From NCBI GenBank assembly GCA_027624175.1, contig JAQBXT010000001.1, positions 54,738 through 118,737 of the forward strand: 64,000 nt of DNA, read 5' to 3'. Below are positions 62,703 through 64,000 of the stretch, one piece after another (position 1 is the first letter of the stretch; the number at the start of each line of letters is the position of its first letter). Under the pieces are notes generated by a model. That model searched no databases, was not told where the DNA came from, and saw only the letters and a list, made by a program, of their open reading frames with translations. Origin of the DNA: Pseudomonadota bacterium (GTDB lineage: Bacteria; Pseudomonadota; Gammaproteobacteria; Burkholderiales; SG8-39). Position numbers and translations under genes: made by a program.

Positions 62703-62721
62703 ACGGTCCGGAATGGACCGT
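62703..62721. repeat. Short dyad in the rhlE leader
   Basis: ACGGTCC, five bases (GGAAT), then GGACCGT form a perfect 7-bp dyad about 80 bp upstream of the rhlE coding start, inside the 148-bp gap between rhlE and the EamA gene. It could be a leader hairpin or an operator; nothing else in the gap is recognisable. Confidence 0.35.
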
Positions 62722-62773
62722 GAAACAACTGAGACGCTAACCGGATGTATGCGAAACAGAAACCTGGCGCGCA

Positions 62774-63664
62774 TTATACATGTTTGCGCTCCGCGAGTGC
62801 GGCGGCCTCGTTGCCGGCCAGCGCGGCCAGCACGATCGCGCCGCCGAGCAGGGTGGTTCCCGCCGGCACTTCGCCCGCGCCCAGCCAGGCCCATAGCGGC
62901 CCCAGCACCACTTCCAGCAGCGCGAGCAGCGCGATCTCCGGCGCGGTGAGCGTACGGCTGACGAGCACCAGCAGCATGCACGGCAGGCCGAGCTGGAACA
63001 CGCCGAGCGCGCCGAGGATCAGCAGATCGCGCGCGCTCGCCGACCAGGGCAGCGCGAAAGGCAGGGTCACCACGGCCGAGATGAGCGCACCGAGCATCAC
63101 CGCCGGCATCAGGTCCAGGTGCGCCGCGCTCTTTCTCAGCACGACGATGTTGATCGCACCCGCGATGGGGATGGTGAGGGCAAGCGCGAGGCCGGCGATG
63201 TGGCGTGGGTCGCTCGCGGAGAGCCCCGCGCCGAACATCGCGCCCATGCCGACGCTTGCGGCGACGATGGCGGCCCAGCTGCGCCGCGGGATCGGATCGC
63301 GCAGCATGAAGAACGCGAGGAGCGCTGTGCACAACGGACCCAGGCTGGACACCACCAGGACATTGGCGACCGTGGTGAGCGTGAGGGCGACGATAAAGCA
63401 GGTGAACATGATGGCCCACATCGCACCGGAAACGAGCCCCGCCGTGCCGGCGGCGCGCAGCGCTTCCCACGGGCGCCTGTCCCGCAGGAAGAGCAGGGCG
63501 CAAAAGACGAAGGCCGCGGCGAAGCTCGAGCGCCAGAACGCCATCTCGAAAGCGCCGGCGGACTGGATCTGCCGGGTGAGCACGCCGGCCGTGCTCCACA
63601 TCAACGGAGCGAGGATCATCAGTGCCAGCGCTACCGGGCGCCGCGGTGGGGGCAGGGCGCTCAC
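62774..63664 (-). CDS. EamA-family drug/metabolite transporter
   Basis: A 296-residue, ten-helix permease made of two EamA repeats ([19 protein letters not shown], then [19 protein letters not shown]). It starts with GTG overlapping the uvrA stop by 4 bp (GTGA), so it is translationally coupled to uvrA. The substrate is unknown. It is a different gene from the EamA copy at 45484. Confidence 0.85.
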   Translation of the reverse strand: MSALPPPRRPVALALMILAPLMWSTAGVLTRQIQSAGAFEMAFWRSSFAAAFVFCALLFLRDRRPWEALRAAGTAGLVSGAMWAIMFTCFIVALTLTTVANVLVVSSLGPLCTALLAFFMLRDPIPRRSWAAIVAASVGMGAMFGAGLSASDPRHIAGLALALTIPIAGAINIVVLRKSAAHLDLMPAVMLGALISAVVTLPFALPWSASARDLLILGALGVFQLGLPCMLLVLVSRTLTAPEIALLALLEVVLGPLWAWLGAGEVPAGTTLLGGAIVLAALAGNEAAALAERKHV

Positions 63665-64000
63665 GCGGCTTTGCGGTGCGCCAGGAAGTCCGACAGGGCC
63701 ACGGCGGTGTGGCCGTTCGCTGCGCGCTCGGGTGCGCCTTGGTAAACCAGCTTGCCGCCCGCGTCGCCGCCTTCGGGGCCGAGGTCGATGAGCCAGTCGG
63801 CTTCGGCAATGATGTCGAGGTTGTGCTCGATGACCACCACGGTATTGCCGGCGTCCACCAGGCGGTGCAGGACGCGGATGAGTTTTTCCACGTCGGCCAT
63901 GTGCAGGCCTACGGTCGGCTCGTCGAGGACGTAGAGGGTGCCTGCGCCTTTAAAAACGGTCTCACGTCCTCCACTCGTGGAGGACGTGAGATTCTTTGAA
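63661..64000 (-). CDS. uvrA: UvrABC system protein A, C-terminal part (cut by window end)
   Basis: The C-terminal ATPase segment of UvrA. It has Walker [30 protein letters not shown] (switch His) and the tail [21 protein letters not shown]. UvrA finds bulky DNA lesions and loads UvrB in nucleotide excision repair. The frame is open to the window edge. Just before the conserved TLYVLDEP, about 20 residues encoded partly by a palindrome form a linker of the kind seen in betaproteobacterial UvrA. Confidence 0.9.
   Translation of the reverse strand, partial: SKNLTSSTSGGRETVFKGAGTLYVLDEPTVGLHMADVEKLIRVLHRLVDAGNTVVVIEHNLDIIAEADWLIDLGPEGGDAGGKLVYQGAPERAANGHTAVALSDFLAHRKAA
63961..63990. repeat. 14-bp inverted repeat inside uvrA
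   Basis: CTCACGTCCTCCAC, two bases, then GTGGAGGACGTGAG. It lies within the uvrA reading frame and encodes a Leu-Thr-Ser/Gly-Gly-Arg-Glu linker before the Walker B segment. A perfect palindrome of this size inside coding DNA suggests insertion of a short palindromic element. Confidence 0.7.

Overview
This is a GC-rich (by eye about two-thirds GC), densely packed chromosomal stretch, most likely from a betaproteobacterium. The evidence is the class of its housekeeping proteins (PdxH, ArgC, HtpX, class I fructose-bisphosphatase, PepN, RhlE, UvrA), many 4-bp ATGA/GTGA gene overlaps, and a metabolism built on acyl-CoA ligases, TRAP and branched-chain ABC uptake systems and type III CoA-transferases. 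Nothing in it marks a plasmid or phage: there are no integrases, no complete insertion sequences, no tRNA genes and no CRISPR array. No stretch longer than about 300 bp lacks a gene. The longest gap (42731-42999) carries a likely promoter.

Region 1 (1-12.9 kb) is an aromatic-acid catabolic block. It holds the 3' part of a benzoate-CoA-ligase-type gene, a single-component FAD monooxygenase, a TetR regulator with an inverted repeat at its start, and a complete 4-hydroxybenzoyl-CoA-reductase-type molybdenum enzyme (hcrC-hcrA-hcrB). An Fe(II)/2-oxoglutarate dioxygenase and a three-gene TRAP transporter follow. Together they suggest uptake, CoA activation, and ring hydroxylation or dehydroxylation of aromatic acids. 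Region 2 (12.9-22.8 kb) is a mosaic of small redox and metabolic genes. It includes an aldo/keto reductase, an MFS transporter, a frameshifted sirtuin, an SDR, an iron-type alcohol dehydrogenase coupled to an acyl-CoA ligase, a GST, and a cupin next to an HpaB-type flavin hydroxylase.

Region 3 (22.8-28.3 kb) looks like an envelope metal-stress cluster. It has an OmpR-type two-component system whose sensor carries a Met/His-rich periplasmic patch, a Met/Gly/His-rich Spy-like chaperone, a SHOCT mini-protein, an exported zinc-ribbon protein and a DUF411 protein. A hemG-like gene behind a perfect FNR-type box lies next to it. Region 4 (28.3-39.2 kb) has an M20 deacylase, a methyltransferase, an AhpD-like protein, a VKOR-thioredoxin fusion and ChaC. 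It ends with a branched-chain-type ABC importer (livF-G-M-H and its binding protein) in which a strong terminator separates the binding-protein gene from livH. A truncated Rieske oxygenase and a binding protein without a signal peptide trail that operon.

Region 5 (39.2-64 kb) is mainly housekeeping: an enolase paralogue paired with a kinase-like gene and pdxH, a SWIB-domain protein, fbp, argC, htpX, a GMC oxidoreductase, a cyclase-like protein, a ROK kinase, NDH-2, a FlK-like thioesterase, NnrU, a PilZ protein, pepN, rhlE and the 3' end of uvrA. A perfect 60-bp palindrome joins the stop codons of two convergent genes, and a relative of its arm sits at the end of the VKOR gene.

Several reading frames are damaged or odd: cobB (+1), one MFS gene (+1), hemG (no stop where expected), a CaiB-family gene (amber codon plus C-tract shift), an anion permease with an internal deletion, a Rieske fragment, and two genes without a canonical start. 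Either this is a draft or metagenomic sequence with residual errors, or the strain is losing genes. Raw-read coverage would decide.
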